A DNA stretch of 64,000 nt from Mesobacillus sp. AQ2 (GTDB lineage Bacteria > Bacillota > Bacilli > Bacillales > Cytobacillaceae): contig NZ_CP126080.1 in NCBI RefSeq assembly GCF_030122805.1, positions 2,795,001 to 2,859,000 of the forward strand, read 5' to 3'. This document shows positions 43,927 through 52,368 of this stretch, piece by piece (the stretch's first letter is position 1; each line of letters begins with the position of its first letter). Made by a program: the position numbers and the translations under genes. The notes beneath the pieces are model-generated. The model was not told where the DNA came from and searched no databases. It saw only the letters and a program-made list of their open reading frames with translations.

Positions 43927-44844
43927 ATGGTTTTTATTGAGGTGGAGGATTTGAATATTAAATTGATAACAGCACACTTGCTCGTCATCCTTTTATGGGG
44001 TTCGGCATTCGCCGGTATAAGACACGGACTGGAGGGATATTCTGCAGAGCACTTATCCTTTCTTCGGCTTTTGGTGGGATCGATTACTCTTGTCTGCTAT
44101 GCCGCCATTACAAAGATGAAGATGCCGGAGGTCAGAGATTTGCCTGTCATCTTCCTGTTTGGATTCCTGGGGTTTGCGGTCTACCAAACAGCCCTGAATT
44201 TCGGGGAACAAACAGTCAGTGCAGGGGCAGCAAGTTTGCTTGTATCTACATCACCTGTTTTCATTGGATTATTAGGAAGGATTTTCTTTCAGGAACGTGC
44301 AGGAAAAAGGTACTGGACTGGCGCTGCCATCAGCATGGCAGGAATCGTCCTTATTTCAATTGGCTCCGGCAAAGGTCTAGATTTAGGAATTGGCGTGATG
44401 TTGATCTTGCTTGCTTCATTTTCAGAATCCATATATTTCGTGTTCCAAAAAAAACATCTGGATAAATACGGACCACTCCCATTTACTGCCTACACGATAT
44501 GGAGTGCTACCATCTTCATGGGATTCTTTGCTTCCGATCTCTCAGCTCAAATTTCTTCAGCATCCTCCGGAGCAACGATTAGCGCCGTCTATCTTGGAGT
44601 TTTTCCGACCGTAATAGCCTATTTCGCTTTAGCTTATATAACCGCGAAATCAGGTGCATCAGAAGCGGCCAGTTCTTTATACCTTACTCCGGCCGCCTCT
44701 TTCCTGGTAGCCTGGGTTTGGTTGGGAGAAGTACCAAGCTTCCTGACCATTGCAGGCGGCATAATCACTCTTTTAGGAGTTTCCCTGACTTACCTGAAAG
44801 GATGGGGCAATGTGCCAGAACCCTTTTCAGATATCAAAGGATAG
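43927..44844 (+). CDS. EamA/DMT-family transporter
   Basis: A 305-residue ten-helix permease: two repeated EamA halves, with hydrophobic stretches such as LVILLWGSAFAGIRHGL near the N-terminus and LYLTPAASFLVAWVWLGE in the second half. Start is uncertain: ATG 43927 has a weak site, while GTGGAGG at 43940 would serve a TTG or ATT a few codons in. Divergent from the MocR regulator. The stop region overlaps the end of the convergent photolyase gene by 18 nt. Confidence 0.9.
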   Translation: MVFIEVEDLNIKLITAHLLVILLWGSAFAGIRHGLEGYSAEHLSFLRLLVGSITLVCYAAITKMKMPEVRDLPVIFLFGFLGFAVYQTALNFGEQTVSAGAASLLVSTSPVFIGLLGRIFFQERAGKRYWTGAAISMAGIVLISIGSGKGLDLGIGVMLILLASFSESIYFVFQKKHLDKYGPLPFTAYTIWSATIFMGFFASDLSAQISSASSGATISAVYLGVFPTVIAYFALAYITAKSGASEAASSLYLTPAASFLVAWVWLGEVPSFLTIAGGIITLLGVSLTYLKGWGNVPEPFSDIKG

Positions 44845-46215
44845 CTGGCCTGTTTCGCCCTCACCGTTTTTTCCAGAGGGTTTATTTTGTTTCGTTAGAC
44901 TATCAAACCTTTGCCGCGCCAGCTTATTCGCTTTTACGACATCAATCATCGGAGGTGGATAGCCTAGTTGATAAAAAGCAGGATAAAGCCATGGTTCATG
45001 AACATACTCTACTGGAATTGTTTCCAATTCACTTATATAACGGCGAATGAATCCTCCTTCCGGATCGATTTGCTTGCTGATTTTTACTGGATTTGCGATT
45101 TTTACCTTTTTTGTCCTCAAGCCAGTTATTTGCTGAACATAAAAATCATGTAATGCAGGGTCGTAATCCAAATACAATTGTGCAAGCACTGCAGAGGGTT
45201 TCTGCCCATCCAGCAATAAAGTATTGGCAATAAATGAGGTCACCATTTCCCTTAACGTGTAGTTCAACCAGCCTGTTTTAACCAGGCTTCTCATTGCAGC
45301 GTCGATGACAGGAACTCCTGTCATTCCCTCGATCCAGCGCTGGAACCACTCTTCATTCCAGTCCTTCTTGATTCTTGATACCTCTTCGATCTGCTTGTCT
45401 TCCGGTGGATGGCAGACGGTTCTCATCATGGAAGTTAATTTTGATAAAAATGCTTCTAGCTGAAGTTTTTCATCATCATTTTCGCATAATTGAAGTTTTT
45501 CGGATGTTTTCTGTAAAATTGTCCTCACCGAGATATTCCCCCAGGAAATATAAGCGGAAAGCCTGGAAGAAGAAAACGATGATGGAAGCGGTTTATGCTG
45601 GTTAACAATATAATTCGCACATCTTTCCTCAAGGAAGGATTCCAGCGTCTCGATTGCCCGGGATTCGCCCCCTTGTTGGCCAAAACGAATTCTCTGGCCT
45701 TTTACGTGGAAATGATAGATTTTTTTCATATCTGTGAACAGAATTGACGGCGTTTCTTCAGGAACCTGAATCTCGTCTGGCGCTTGGATAAGTGGCTCAT
45801 CCAAATATGACTGAACCTGCTTTTTAACACCCCTGGCTGATACCTGATCAATTTCTGCTCCATAAATAAACAGTCGTTGCTGATTCTTCCCCATCCATTC
45901 GATAACCTTTTTTAAAATCCTTGAATTCCGATGGATAAAGACATTGATAGATTCATAAGCTTCCATCAGTTTCTCGAAAACATCACACATTTTATTGATG
46001 GAAAAAAAGAGTTTGCCGCCCCGCTTTTCAATCTGATGAGAAAGGTCTTCAAGACTTTCAACTACAAATTGGAAATGACGAACTGAATAGGCAGCATCCT
46101 CCCATTGTGATGGCTCAATTATATAAAGAGGCAAGACTTCGCCCATCTTTGCTGCTTCTGCAATCGGTTGATGGTCAAATATGCGCAGGTCTCTATCGAA
46201 AAGGATGATATTCAT
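44827..46215 (-). CDS. Cryptochrome/DNA photolyase family protein, divergent
   Basis: From ATG 46215 (GGAG eight nt upstream) 462 residues, with the photolyase N-terminal alpha/beta domain (NIILFDRDLRIFDHQPIAEAAK) and the FAD-binding helical domain (RWIEGMTGVPVIDAAMRSLVKTGW). However, the conserved HNRxRM after TGW is replaced by NYTLREMVTSF, and the NNGGWQW block is replaced by LHDFYVQQITG, so FAD-contact residues differ from CPD photolyases. Closest to the more diverged bacterial cryptochrome-like groups. Whether it repairs DNA or senses light is unknown. Confidence 0.75.
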   Translation of the reverse strand: MNIILFDRDLRIFDHQPIAEAAKMGEVLPLYIIEPSQWEDAAYSVRHFQFVVESLEDLSHQIEKRGGKLFFSINKMCDVFEKLMEAYESINVFIHRNSRILKKVIEWMGKNQQRLFIYGAEIDQVSARGVKKQVQSYLDEPLIQAPDEIQVPEETPSILFTDMKKIYHFHVKGQRIRFGQQGGESRAIETLESFLEERCANYIVNQHKPLPSSFSSSRLSAYISWGNISVRTILQKTSEKLQLCENDDEKLQLEAFLSKLTSMMRTVCHPPEDKQIEEVSRIKKDWNEEWFQRWIEGMTGVPVIDAAMRSLVKTGWLNYTLREMVTSFIANTLLLDGQKPSAVLAQLYLDYDPALHDFYVQQITGLRTKKVKIANPVKISKQIDPEGGFIRRYISELETIPVEYVHEPWLYPAFYQLGYPPPMIDVVKANKLARQRFDSLTKQNKPSGKNGEGETGQLSFDI

Positions 46216-46338
46216 TCCGATCACTCCGTTAATCTAGTTATTCCAGGCTAAACTGAAAACAAGCACAGTAAACAGTTATCAAAATCTATTATTAAATAAA
46301 TCCTCATTTTAAGCCGAAACTTGCACGGCAAGTTCTTG

Positions 46339-47208
46339 TTAATTGATTAATTCTCTAAGTAGAATCCCGAACATGATGCCAAGGAACATGGAGGTCAGTG
46401 TGCCGAGCAAGAAATATTCCGCCCAGTCCCTGTCGTCCATTTGCTTGAAGCGGGCGATTGATTTCGCAGTCACAATGAAGGCGATTGCCGGATATGAGCT
46501 ATAATAAGTAAGGAGGATGACAAGCAGCCTTTCGATGTAGCCAATCAGTTTTCCGCGGGAAAGGTCGTGTTTGTTGAAGATCATGTAGCTGTATTGCTCA
46601 GAGAGTCCGCTATCTCCCTTATTTTTTGGGTATGAAGGGCCGGTCATTTCGTTTTTGAAAGTATATTTCCCTTCAAAGGTCAAAAGCTGGCCAGGCAGTG
46701 TGCCAAGCAGGATTTTGATAATATGGCCGCTTACCGTTGTACCCAGAATCAAAATGACCAAAATAACCAGCAAGATGGAGGCTGGATCCAATTGCCGGCC
46801 TTCTGTGAAAAGAAGCCCTATAAATCTCTTTATATACATAACTAGTGGAATTTTGTAAAACAATTGCAGTGCAGCCAACAGCATGGTGAGATGAAGAAGC
46901 TGATCCAGGACAAAGAACCATAATTTATTGAGATGACCGCTTGCTGTATATTGATCAATGAGTTTGATTTTTAATAGATCAATAATCAAATGGGTGAATG
47001 TAATGAACAGGACTGGCCATATTACAGCCATTACTGGATCATTTTCCTGATTAAAAAGGGACCAGCCTGCTCCCAGGACCAGAGTGTTCACCATTAAATG
47101 ATGAAGTATATGCTTTTTCAAACTCCTTAGTTTGGCCTCTACCATACGATCTGTCTGCAGGTAAAAGTCCGCTATTAAATGCGCGATGATAAGACTTAAT
47201 AAAAGCAT
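46339..47208 (-). CDS. DUF3307 membrane protein
   Basis: A 289-residue protein with a MLLLSLIIAHLIADFYLQTDRMVEAK opening, the DUF3307 signature (HxxxDFxLQ-like) that I recognise, and several transmembrane helices (for example VMAVIWPVLFITFTHLIIDLL and ILLVILVILILGTTVSGHII). It starts 24 nt after the SatD-type regulator stop on the same strand, so the two form an operon. DUF3307 proteins are often beside SatD genes; function is unknown. Confidence 0.8.
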   Translation of the reverse strand: MLLLSLIIAHLIADFYLQTDRMVEAKLRSLKKHILHHLMVNTLVLGAGWSLFNQENDPVMAVIWPVLFITFTHLIIDLLKIKLIDQYTASGHLNKLWFFVLDQLLHLTMLLAALQLFYKIPLVMYIKRFIGLLFTEGRQLDPASILLVILVILILGTTVSGHIIKILLGTLPGQLLTFEGKYTFKNEMTGPSYPKNKGDSGLSEQYSYMIFNKHDLSRGKLIGYIERLLVILLTYYSSYPAIAFIVTAKSIARFKQMDDRDWAEYFLLGTLTSMFLGIMFGILLRELIN

Positions 47209-47231
47209 GCTCCCTCTCCTTTCCCCTGAAC

Positions 47232-47966
47232 CTAGAGTCTAAAAACTTCCCGCACCTGGCCTTTGATGTCGTTTTTAATATTAGTTTGTATGACATTCTC
47301 CCTATGGAGCTTCAAGTCCGGGAATGATTTAGCCTCAATGGACTCCAAAACACCGACAATTTCTCGGAAACTTTGAAAAATTTGTTCGCTATGCCCCTTC
47401 TTGAAATGACTGTAAACAGTAGGTGCTGATCGGCCAAGGAGGTCTGCTACCGCATTCTGCTTGCCATAAATTAAATACAGTGAACAAACCAAACGCTGTA
47501 TTTCAGTCTGCTGTGCGCTTAATACATGCTGAAGGCTCAGCACGCCATTCATCATATCCAGAAGTTCGGGCTCAATATCAATACTTTGAAAATGGAATGA
47601 TTCCCTGTCCTTTTGTTTTTTCAGGTATTCATTGGCGTCTCTTGCCTGTTTCACCAGAGGGTGGATCCATTTTTCGATATCAATTGTATCGATGTTCTTC
47701 TCTATGCCGCCAAAGGATAGTCCAAAATAGGGAGCATTCAGACGATAACCCCAAATTCTGCTAATATAAAAGGCGATGATAAAAGCAGATGAATATCCTT
47801 CTGCCAGTACAATCAATTCATCGCCTGCCCTGTGATTTACCTGAACCCTCCCAGACCAAGACTTGACCGTTGATTCAAGCTTACTTAAATAGCGGCTCAA
47901 TGTTTCTCCATTATCAGCAGAAGAAGAGTTTGATACATCCATAATAAAAACTGAAGCCGGTATCAT
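47232..47966 (-). CDS. SatD-family regulator
   Basis: 244 residues from ATG 47966, seven nt after AGGTGG (an earlier ATG 47984 lacks a site). SatD-type proteins are small regulators found next to DUF3307 genes. The C-terminal part contains an HTH-like NAVADLLGRSAPTVYSHFKKG helix pair (about residues 190-210) of the sigma-70 region 4 type, and the middle is AFIIAFYISRIWGYRLNAPYFGLSFGGIEKN. A perfect palindrome lies at the promoter, the likely operator. Confidence 0.75.
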   Translation of the reverse strand: MIPASVFIMDVSNSSSADNGETLSRYLSKLESTVKSWSGRVQVNHRAGDELIVLAEGYSSAFIIAFYISRIWGYRLNAPYFGLSFGGIEKNIDTIDIEKWIHPLVKQARDANEYLKKQKDRESFHFQSIDIEPELLDMMNGVLSLQHVLSAQQTEIQRLVCSLYLIYGKQNAVADLLGRSAPTVYSHFKKGHSEQIFQSFREIVGVLESIEAKSFPDLKLHRENVIQTNIKNDIKGQVREVFRL

Positions 47967-47984
47967 TGCCAGACCACCTATCAT

Positions 47985-48008
47985 AAATTAGATTCTATAA
48001 TCTAATTT
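47985..48008. promoter_or_regulatory. Palindromic operator at the satD promoter
   Basis: AAATTAGATT, four nt CTAT, AATCTAATTT: perfect 10-bp arms (47985-47994 and 47999-48008). It lies between a plausible minus-strand promoter (TTGACT, then TTAAAT about 17 bp downstream) and the start of the SatD gene, so binding here would block transcription. Autorepression by SatD is an inference. Confidence 0.6.
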
Positions 48009-48112
48009 AATCAATATTAGATAATATAGTCAAATATATTGAATATTAGCCTGTAAGATTTATCCTCTCCATCTTAACAAGAGCGTATGTTCGATTCAAT
48101 AGGTAATTGAGT

Positions 48113-48143
48113 ATAAAAAAAGAGCCCGCGGGCTCTTTTTCAT
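48113..48143. terminator. Terminator of ppiB (bidirectional)
   Basis: AAAAAGAGCCC and GGGCTCTTTTT around CG, self-complementary with T-tracts both ways, downstream of ppiB on the minus strand. Confidence 0.85.
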
Positions 48144-48149
48144 ACTCAA

Positions 48150-48587
48150 TCATTCTTCTGTTACAACGACTTTTTCCATAACATCGCCATTGCTCATCCC
48201 TTTGGCAGCTTCCAGGTTGGAAGTCACTTTTCCAAAAACAGTATGGACACCGTTTAAGTGCGGCTGTGATTCATGTACGATGAAGAACTGGCTTCCGCCT
48301 GTATCTTTACCTGCATGCGCCATTGAAAGTGAACCCGGTTCGTGCTTGTGCGGATTGCCTTCTGTTTCACATTTGATGGTATATCCTGGTCCGCCAGTAC
48401 CTGTTCCATTTGGGCATCCCCCCTGGCTAACAAATCCAGGAATGACACGGTGGAAAGTCAATCCATTATAAAAGCCTTCGTTTGCAAGCTTTTCAAAGTT
48501 CGCAACTGTTCCAGGTGCTTCGTTTGGATATAGTTCGAATTCGATTTTTTCTCCATTTTGCATTTCTATGTATCCTTTTTTCGCCAT
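48150..48587 (-). CDS. ppiB: Cyclophilin-type peptidyl-prolyl isomerase
   Basis: Isomerises X-Pro bonds in the cytoplasm. ATG 48587, nine nt after AGGAG, gives 145 residues. Cyclophilin core motifs: [25 protein letters not shown] and [19 protein letters not shown], with [10 protein letters not shown] near the C-terminus. Single-domain, no signal peptide. Single gene. Confidence 0.95.
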   Translation of the reverse strand: MAKKGYIEMQNGEKIEFELYPNEAPGTVANFEKLANEGFYNGLTFHRVIPGFVSQGGCPNGTGTGGPGYTIKCETEGNPHKHEPGSLSMAHAGKDTGGSQFFIVHESQPHLNGVHTVFGKVTSNLEAAKGMSNGDVMEKVVVTEE

Positions 48588-48702
48588 GAAAATCATCTCC
48601 TTAATGTAAAATCACTGTTATCATACCACTATTCGATTTAAAAATAAAAGTATCCACCTTTCAAAGTGTATTTTTCCTTTATGTATGTGTTAAAATAAAA
48701 AT

Positions 48703-48823
48703 GCCTCTGCCGGACATTCGCTTGTTGCGGGACACTTAACCACTGTACGGACGGCAGAGGCCCTGCTTTGCAGGCTCATAGTTATAATCTGCTAAGCCTT
48801 GCCATGGTAAGGTTTTTTATTTT
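48703..48823 (+). ncRNA. Predicted small structured RNA upstream of the VanZ gene
   Basis: An extended minus-10 TGTTAAAAT (48688-48696) predicts a start near 48703. The transcript opens with a perfect 10-bp stem GCCTCTGCCG/CGGCAGAGGC (48703-48712 and 48752-48761) enclosing 39 nt, then a CCTGC-TTT-GCAGG hairpin, then a CCTTGC-CATG-GTAAGG terminator stem followed by TTTTTTATTTT. Length about 120 nt. The minus strand also ends in a T-tract, so orientation is favoured, not proven, to be plus. I could match it to no riboswitch or housekeeping RNA (not SRP, 6S, tmRNA or tRNA-Sec). It could be a leader of the VanZ/GNAT genes with attenuation, or an independent sRNA. Confidence 0.55.
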
Positions 48824-48859
48824 ATGACCAAAATATAGATTAAGATTTTAGGAGAATAC

Positions 48860-49351
48860 ATGATTAATCAAATAGATTCCAAATACAAAAAATGGATAAC
48901 AGCCACCTCTTACAGTCTCTTTACGCTATATATCATCATTGCTGCCGTTTTGTTATTCCTCAGTCCTTACAGACAGGCAGCATACGAGCTGAACACTACT
49001 GGCTCAAACCCCTATAACATCATTCCATTCAAAACGATTACAGACTATATCAAAGCATCATCCCATATCAATCAAAGCATATGGATTTCCAACCTGTTTG
49101 GAAATATCCTGGCATTCCTGCCATTGGGCATCTTCCTCCCATGGTTGTTTGAGCGATTCATCGGATTTTGGAGGACAACCGGAACTGTTCTCCTCGCAAC
49201 TGCACTGGTCGAGATCCTCCAGTTTTTTACCAGGGTCGGCAGTTTTGATATTGATGATATAATTCTTAACACACTGGGCGGAGCAATAGGCTACGTGCTA
49301 ATCAGAATTACTTACCAGCTTTTTATGAGGGGGGTTCAAGATGGAAATTAG
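48860..49351 (+). CDS. VanZ-family membrane protein
   Basis: A 163-residue membrane protein with an AGGAGA ribosome binding site. VanZ signature: NIIPFKTITDYIKASSHI, NLFGNILAFLPLGIFLPWLF and EILQFFTRVGSFDIDDIILNTLGG, with four to five transmembrane helices. Some VanZ proteins give low-level glycopeptide resistance; most have no known role. Overlaps the following acetyltransferase gene by 11 nt. Confidence 0.9.
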   Translation: MINQIDSKYKKWITATSYSLFTLYIIIAAVLLFLSPYRQAAYELNTTGSNPYNIIPFKTITDYIKASSHINQSIWISNLFGNILAFLPLGIFLPWLFERFIGFWRTTGTVLLATALVEILQFFTRVGSFDIDDIILNTLGGAIGYVLIRITYQLFMRGVQDGN

Positions 49352-49814
49352 GAGGCTGAAACAAGGCGAACAGCCTCCCTGGGATCTGCTGCTTCTTGCC
49401 GATCCTTCACAGGACATGGCATCTCAATATCTAGAAGAAGGATTGTGTTATGTCGCTGAATCGGATGCCAGTGAGACCCTGGGAGTAATCGTGCTGCTGC
49501 CGGCAGGAGGACACAGCATAGAAATAAAAAACCTGGCAGTCGCTGAACCTGCTCAAGGCAAAGGCATCGGAAAAAGCCTAATTGCACATGGAATTCAATT
49601 GGCCAGAAAAACGGGGTATAAGACCATCGAAATTGGTACAGGAAATTCGAGCATTAACCAGCTTGCTCTTTACCAGAAAGCTGGCTTCAGGATCACCAGC
49701 ATCATCCAGGACTTTTTCTTGAGTAATTACCCTGAACCCATATACGAGAACGGGATCCATTGCAGGGATATGATCAGATTGACCATGTGTTTGAGTAATG
49801 AAAACAAAGGATAA
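49341..49814 (+). CDS. GNAT-family N-acetyltransferase
   Basis: 157 residues, start ATG 49341 after GGGGGG. Motif A is LAVAEPAQGKGIGKSLIAHGI (about residues 68-88), then a GTGNSSINQLALYQKAGFRI motif B. Translationally coupled to VanZ. Substrate unknown. Confidence 0.88.
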   Translation: MEIRRLKQGEQPPWDLLLLADPSQDMASQYLEEGLCYVAESDASETLGVIVLLPAGGHSIEIKNLAVAEPAQGKGIGKSLIAHGIQLARKTGYKTIEIGTGNSSINQLALYQKAGFRITSIIQDFFLSNYPEPIYENGIHCRDMIRLTMCLSNENKG

Positions 49815-49856
49815 ATATTAGGATTAAGACTTACATTATCACATAGGCAATTCTTG

Positions 49857-49895
49857 TTGGTCACCAATTAAGCCTGTTGGTGACCTCTTTTTCTC
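49857..49895. terminator. Terminator of the VanZ/GNAT operon
   Basis: GGTCACCAA, loop TTAAGCCTG, TTGGTGACC followed by TCTTTTTCTCTTTT, 43 nt after the GNAT stop. Confidence 0.85.
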
Positions 49896-49939
49896 TTTTC
49901 CGGATTTGATGGACGACATTCTACCCGAACCAAAGTCTT

Positions 49940-50458
49940 TTAATCTGTATTTAATATCTCAATCCACTCCGGCAATTGTTTATAAATCTCGACGATTTCA
50001 TCTATTTTCATTCTGACCAGGCCACTTGACGATGGTGCGACGAAATCGATTGTTCCTGCCACTACGCATTCATCTTGCTTTCCCCATGGTATAACTTTTT
50101 TTCCGCTGTATTGCTGATAAACTCCCTTGCCAACGAAGCAGACAATTCTCGGACGGTATTCCTCAATTTTTTTCCTCAGCTCCAGTTTTCCCTGCTGATA
50201 TTCGTCTTTCGTAATTTCATCTGCTGCTTTGGTCGGTCTCGCGACAATATTCGTCATGCCGTATCCGAGCTCCAAAAGCTTGTAATCCTCGGATGAATCA
50301 TATTTTCTAGGAGTAATCCCAGATTCATAAAGAATTTTCCAAAACCGGTTATTTGGATTGGCGTAATGATGCCCTGTTTCGGATGATCGTATGCTTGGAT
50401 TGAAACCGACAAAGACAACATCCAGCTTTTTCTTTAAATGATCTGATATTGGCTGCAT
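49940..50458 (-). CDS. mug: Mismatch-specific (G:T/U) DNA glycosylase
   Basis: ATG 50458 with GAGGAGAAAGG before it, 172 residues. Uracil-DNA glycosylase superfamily (MUG/TDG): VVFVGFNPSIRSSETGHHYANPNNRFW, GYGMTNIVARPTKAADEI and APSSSGLVRM, which give the N in the GFNP motif (nucleophile activation) and the late helix. Base-excision repair of mispaired uracil or thymine. Confidence 0.92.
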   Translation of the reverse strand: MQPISDHLKKKLDVVFVGFNPSIRSSETGHHYANPNNRFWKILYESGITPRKYDSSEDYKLLELGYGMTNIVARPTKAADEITKDEYQQGKLELRKKIEEYRPRIVCFVGKGVYQQYSGKKVIPWGKQDECVVAGTIDFVAPSSSGLVRMKIDEIVEIYKQLPEWIEILNTD

Positions 50459-50496
50459 ACCTTTCTCCTCTCTCAATATATATCTACCTGTAGAGC

Positions 50497-50739
50497 TCAC
50501 CAATATCGGGGTGGCAACTCATTATTTTTTATGATGTTCTTAAAAATCCTTAAATGGAAGAGGAATTCATCATAGTACATTTCGGCATTCTCAAATGAAT
50601 ATGCATCTGCAAAGTGATCTAACAGTTCGGCATCAATGCTGTCTTCAAGGCCGCTGAGCCACATTTTGTAGCCATGTTGGTCATTAATGGTGGAGAGGCC
50701 TGCCCATTCGAACATCTCTCGCATTTCTTTTTCACCCAT
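50497..50739 (-). CDS. Small acidic hypothetical protein, 80 aa
   Basis: Product begins MGEKEMREMFEWAGLSTINDQHGYKMW and is rich in acidic and aromatic residues, without membrane segments. Its stop (50497) overlaps the open frame that extends upstream of mug, though mug itself starts at 50458, so they are 38 nt apart. Family not recognised. Confidence 0.55.
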   Translation of the reverse strand: MGEKEMREMFEWAGLSTINDQHGYKMWLSGLEDSIDAELLDHFADAYSFENAEMYYDEFLFHLRIFKNIIKNNELPPRYW

Positions 50740-50858
50740 TCTATCACTCCTTCAGCTTTCACCTCCATTTTCCCATACTTTTACATCCCTTATACCAAAG
50801 CTGATACAGAGAAGCTTATGAATGTTAATGAGCTAAGGAATAAAGAAAAGCCAGGGGT

Positions 50859-51692
50859 TTATACCTGACTTTCTTTGACTCCGTATTTTGCTTCTGCAAT
50901 ACGTTCAGGGTGCGTATAAACATTCAGCGATCGATTCCTGATAAAACCAATAGTGGTGATCCCCAATTCATCAGCAAGTTTTAGGGCAAGTTCTGTTGGG
51001 GCAGACTTGGACAGTACGATTGGACAGCCGATTTTAGCTACCTTCAATAAAATCTCTGAGGAAATTCTGCCGCTGAAAACAATCACTTTATCATGTATCG
51101 AGATATCATTCTTCAGACAATGTCCATATATTTTATCGAGGGCATTGTGGCGGCCTATATCCATTCGAGAAACGACAGGGCCAAACAGACTGCAAAGAGA
51201 TGCATTATGGACTCCCCCTGTATTCTGAAAAAGTTCAGCGGATTCCTGCATTTCTTCCATTAGCCTGAAGCAATCCTCAACTTCGAGCTCAGTTCCAATC
51301 TGGTGAAGTTTTTTGGCTGTCATTGCATCAGTAGCGAATACAAATCCAGACCTGCTCGCTCCACAGCAGGATGTTAAATAACGTTTCCCCTGCAGATTCC
51401 TATAAATAGAGTTGGATCGCGAGGTTATTTTCACATGGACAAATCCCTCTTTCTCCTGAATCCATAAATCTTCTATATCCGTATATTTTTTGATGATTCC
51501 TTCGGAAGCGAGATACCCTATGACCATTTCTTCAATATAATCTGGCGTGCAGACCATCGTTACAAGTTCTTCCCCATTCACTTTCACTGTGACAGTGAAT
51601 TCTGTTACAATGCTGTCTTCCAGTCTTTCAGCCTGGCCATTCCCGAAACGAAGGATTTCCCTTTTAACTTCGACAGGTTCCACAGCTGTCAT
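50859..51692 (-). CDS. fdhD: Formate dehydrogenase sulfurtransferase FdhD
   Basis: Transfers sulfur to the molybdenum cofactor of formate dehydrogenase, needed for activity. The Cys pair is in YLTSCCGASRSG (near residue 116), and IGRHNALDKIYGHCLKN and SGRISSEILLKVAKIGCP are standard family blocks. 277 residues is normal. It is downstream of the FDH operon on the same strand, separated by a terminator. Confidence 0.96.
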   Translation of the reverse strand: MTAVEPVEVKREILRFGNGQAERLEDSIVTEFTVTVKVNGEELVTMVCTPDYIEEMVIGYLASEGIIKKYTDIEDLWIQEKEGFVHVKITSRSNSIYRNLQGKRYLTSCCGASRSGFVFATDAMTAKKLHQIGTELEVEDCFRLMEEMQESAELFQNTGGVHNASLCSLFGPVVSRMDIGRHNALDKIYGHCLKNDISIHDKVIVFSGRISSEILLKVAKIGCPIVLSKSAPTELALKLADELGITTIGFIRNRSLNVYTHPERIAEAKYGVKESQV

Positions 51693-51755
51693 CCTCTCTA
51701 TTTGGGTTCGCCTTACAGTCTTTTACTTTTAACCTATAAAAGAAAAATCAAACCT

Positions 51756-51812
51756 AAAAAAGCAGGGAGCATTGACATCAAATGATATCAGAATGCCCCC
51801 TGCATTATTTTT
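51756..51812 (-). terminator. Terminator of the formate dehydrogenase operon
   Basis: A long inverted repeat (GCAGGG...GCATT with AATGC...CCCTGC, ATC/GAT in the interior) flanks about 18 nt; on the minus strand it is followed by TTTTTTAGG, just beyond the stop at 51814. Confidence 0.75.
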
Positions 51813-51813
51813 T

Positions 51814-52368
51814 TTACCGATTCTCCAACCGGCCATCCTTGCTCTGGTGAATGTCCTGATCTTCTGGAAGCTGGGTCGTCCTTTCCAGTCCTTCCGTTTT
51901 TTCACCCATGCCTTTGAGGAATTCAAAGAGCAGTGACAAAGCACGGTTGATTTCCGGATCCTTCAGTGAACGGACAATATCGAAATAACCAAGCTTGTCA
52001 TCATCACTATCACGGTATTCTGCCACTCTGGCAATACCGGAATTCAATTTCAACAATAGCGGCTCGAGCTGCTGGACATTTATGGTTCCAAGAACACCTA
52101 CCATCAGCAGCAGGTTCTTTAATGTATTCGTAGCTTCAGTGTTGTCTGCCGCTTTAACAAGGACGTTAAGGACTTTATCCCCCTCGCTGAACAATCCGTC
52201 AAGAAGCGACAAAACGCCGCGCTCATTCATATGCTTGATGATGTCTAGTGACTGTAAAATCGAATCCTTGTTATCTAGCAATGCAGTCTCGATTTCTTCC
52301 AGATCCATCTTTCTTTTCTGTTCCTCAGTCAGCTCGATCCGTTTAATATTTGTGATTGCTTTAGCCAT
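51814..52368 (-). CDS. DUF1641 protein, formate dehydrogenase partner (YjgD/YrhD-like)
   Basis: A 184-residue helical protein whose start overlaps the FDH stop by 8 nt. It has [46 protein letters not shown] DUF1641 blocks, as in B. subtilis YjgD beside YjgC. The role is probably assembly or membrane connection of FDH; not established to my knowledge. Confidence 0.85.
   Translation of the reverse strand: MAKAITNIKRIELTEEQKRKMDLEEIETALLDNKDSILQSLDIIKHMNERGVLSLLDGLFSEGDKVLNVLVKAADNTEATNTLKNLLLMVGVLGTINVQQLEPLLLKLNSGIARVAEYRDSDDDKLGYFDIVRSLKDPEINRALSLLFEFLKGMGEKTEGLERTTQLPEDQDIHQSKDGRLENR

Noticed and set aside
48703-48823. 6S RNA, SRP RNA or tmRNA
   Set aside because: Length, stem layout and conserved sequences do not fit any of these.
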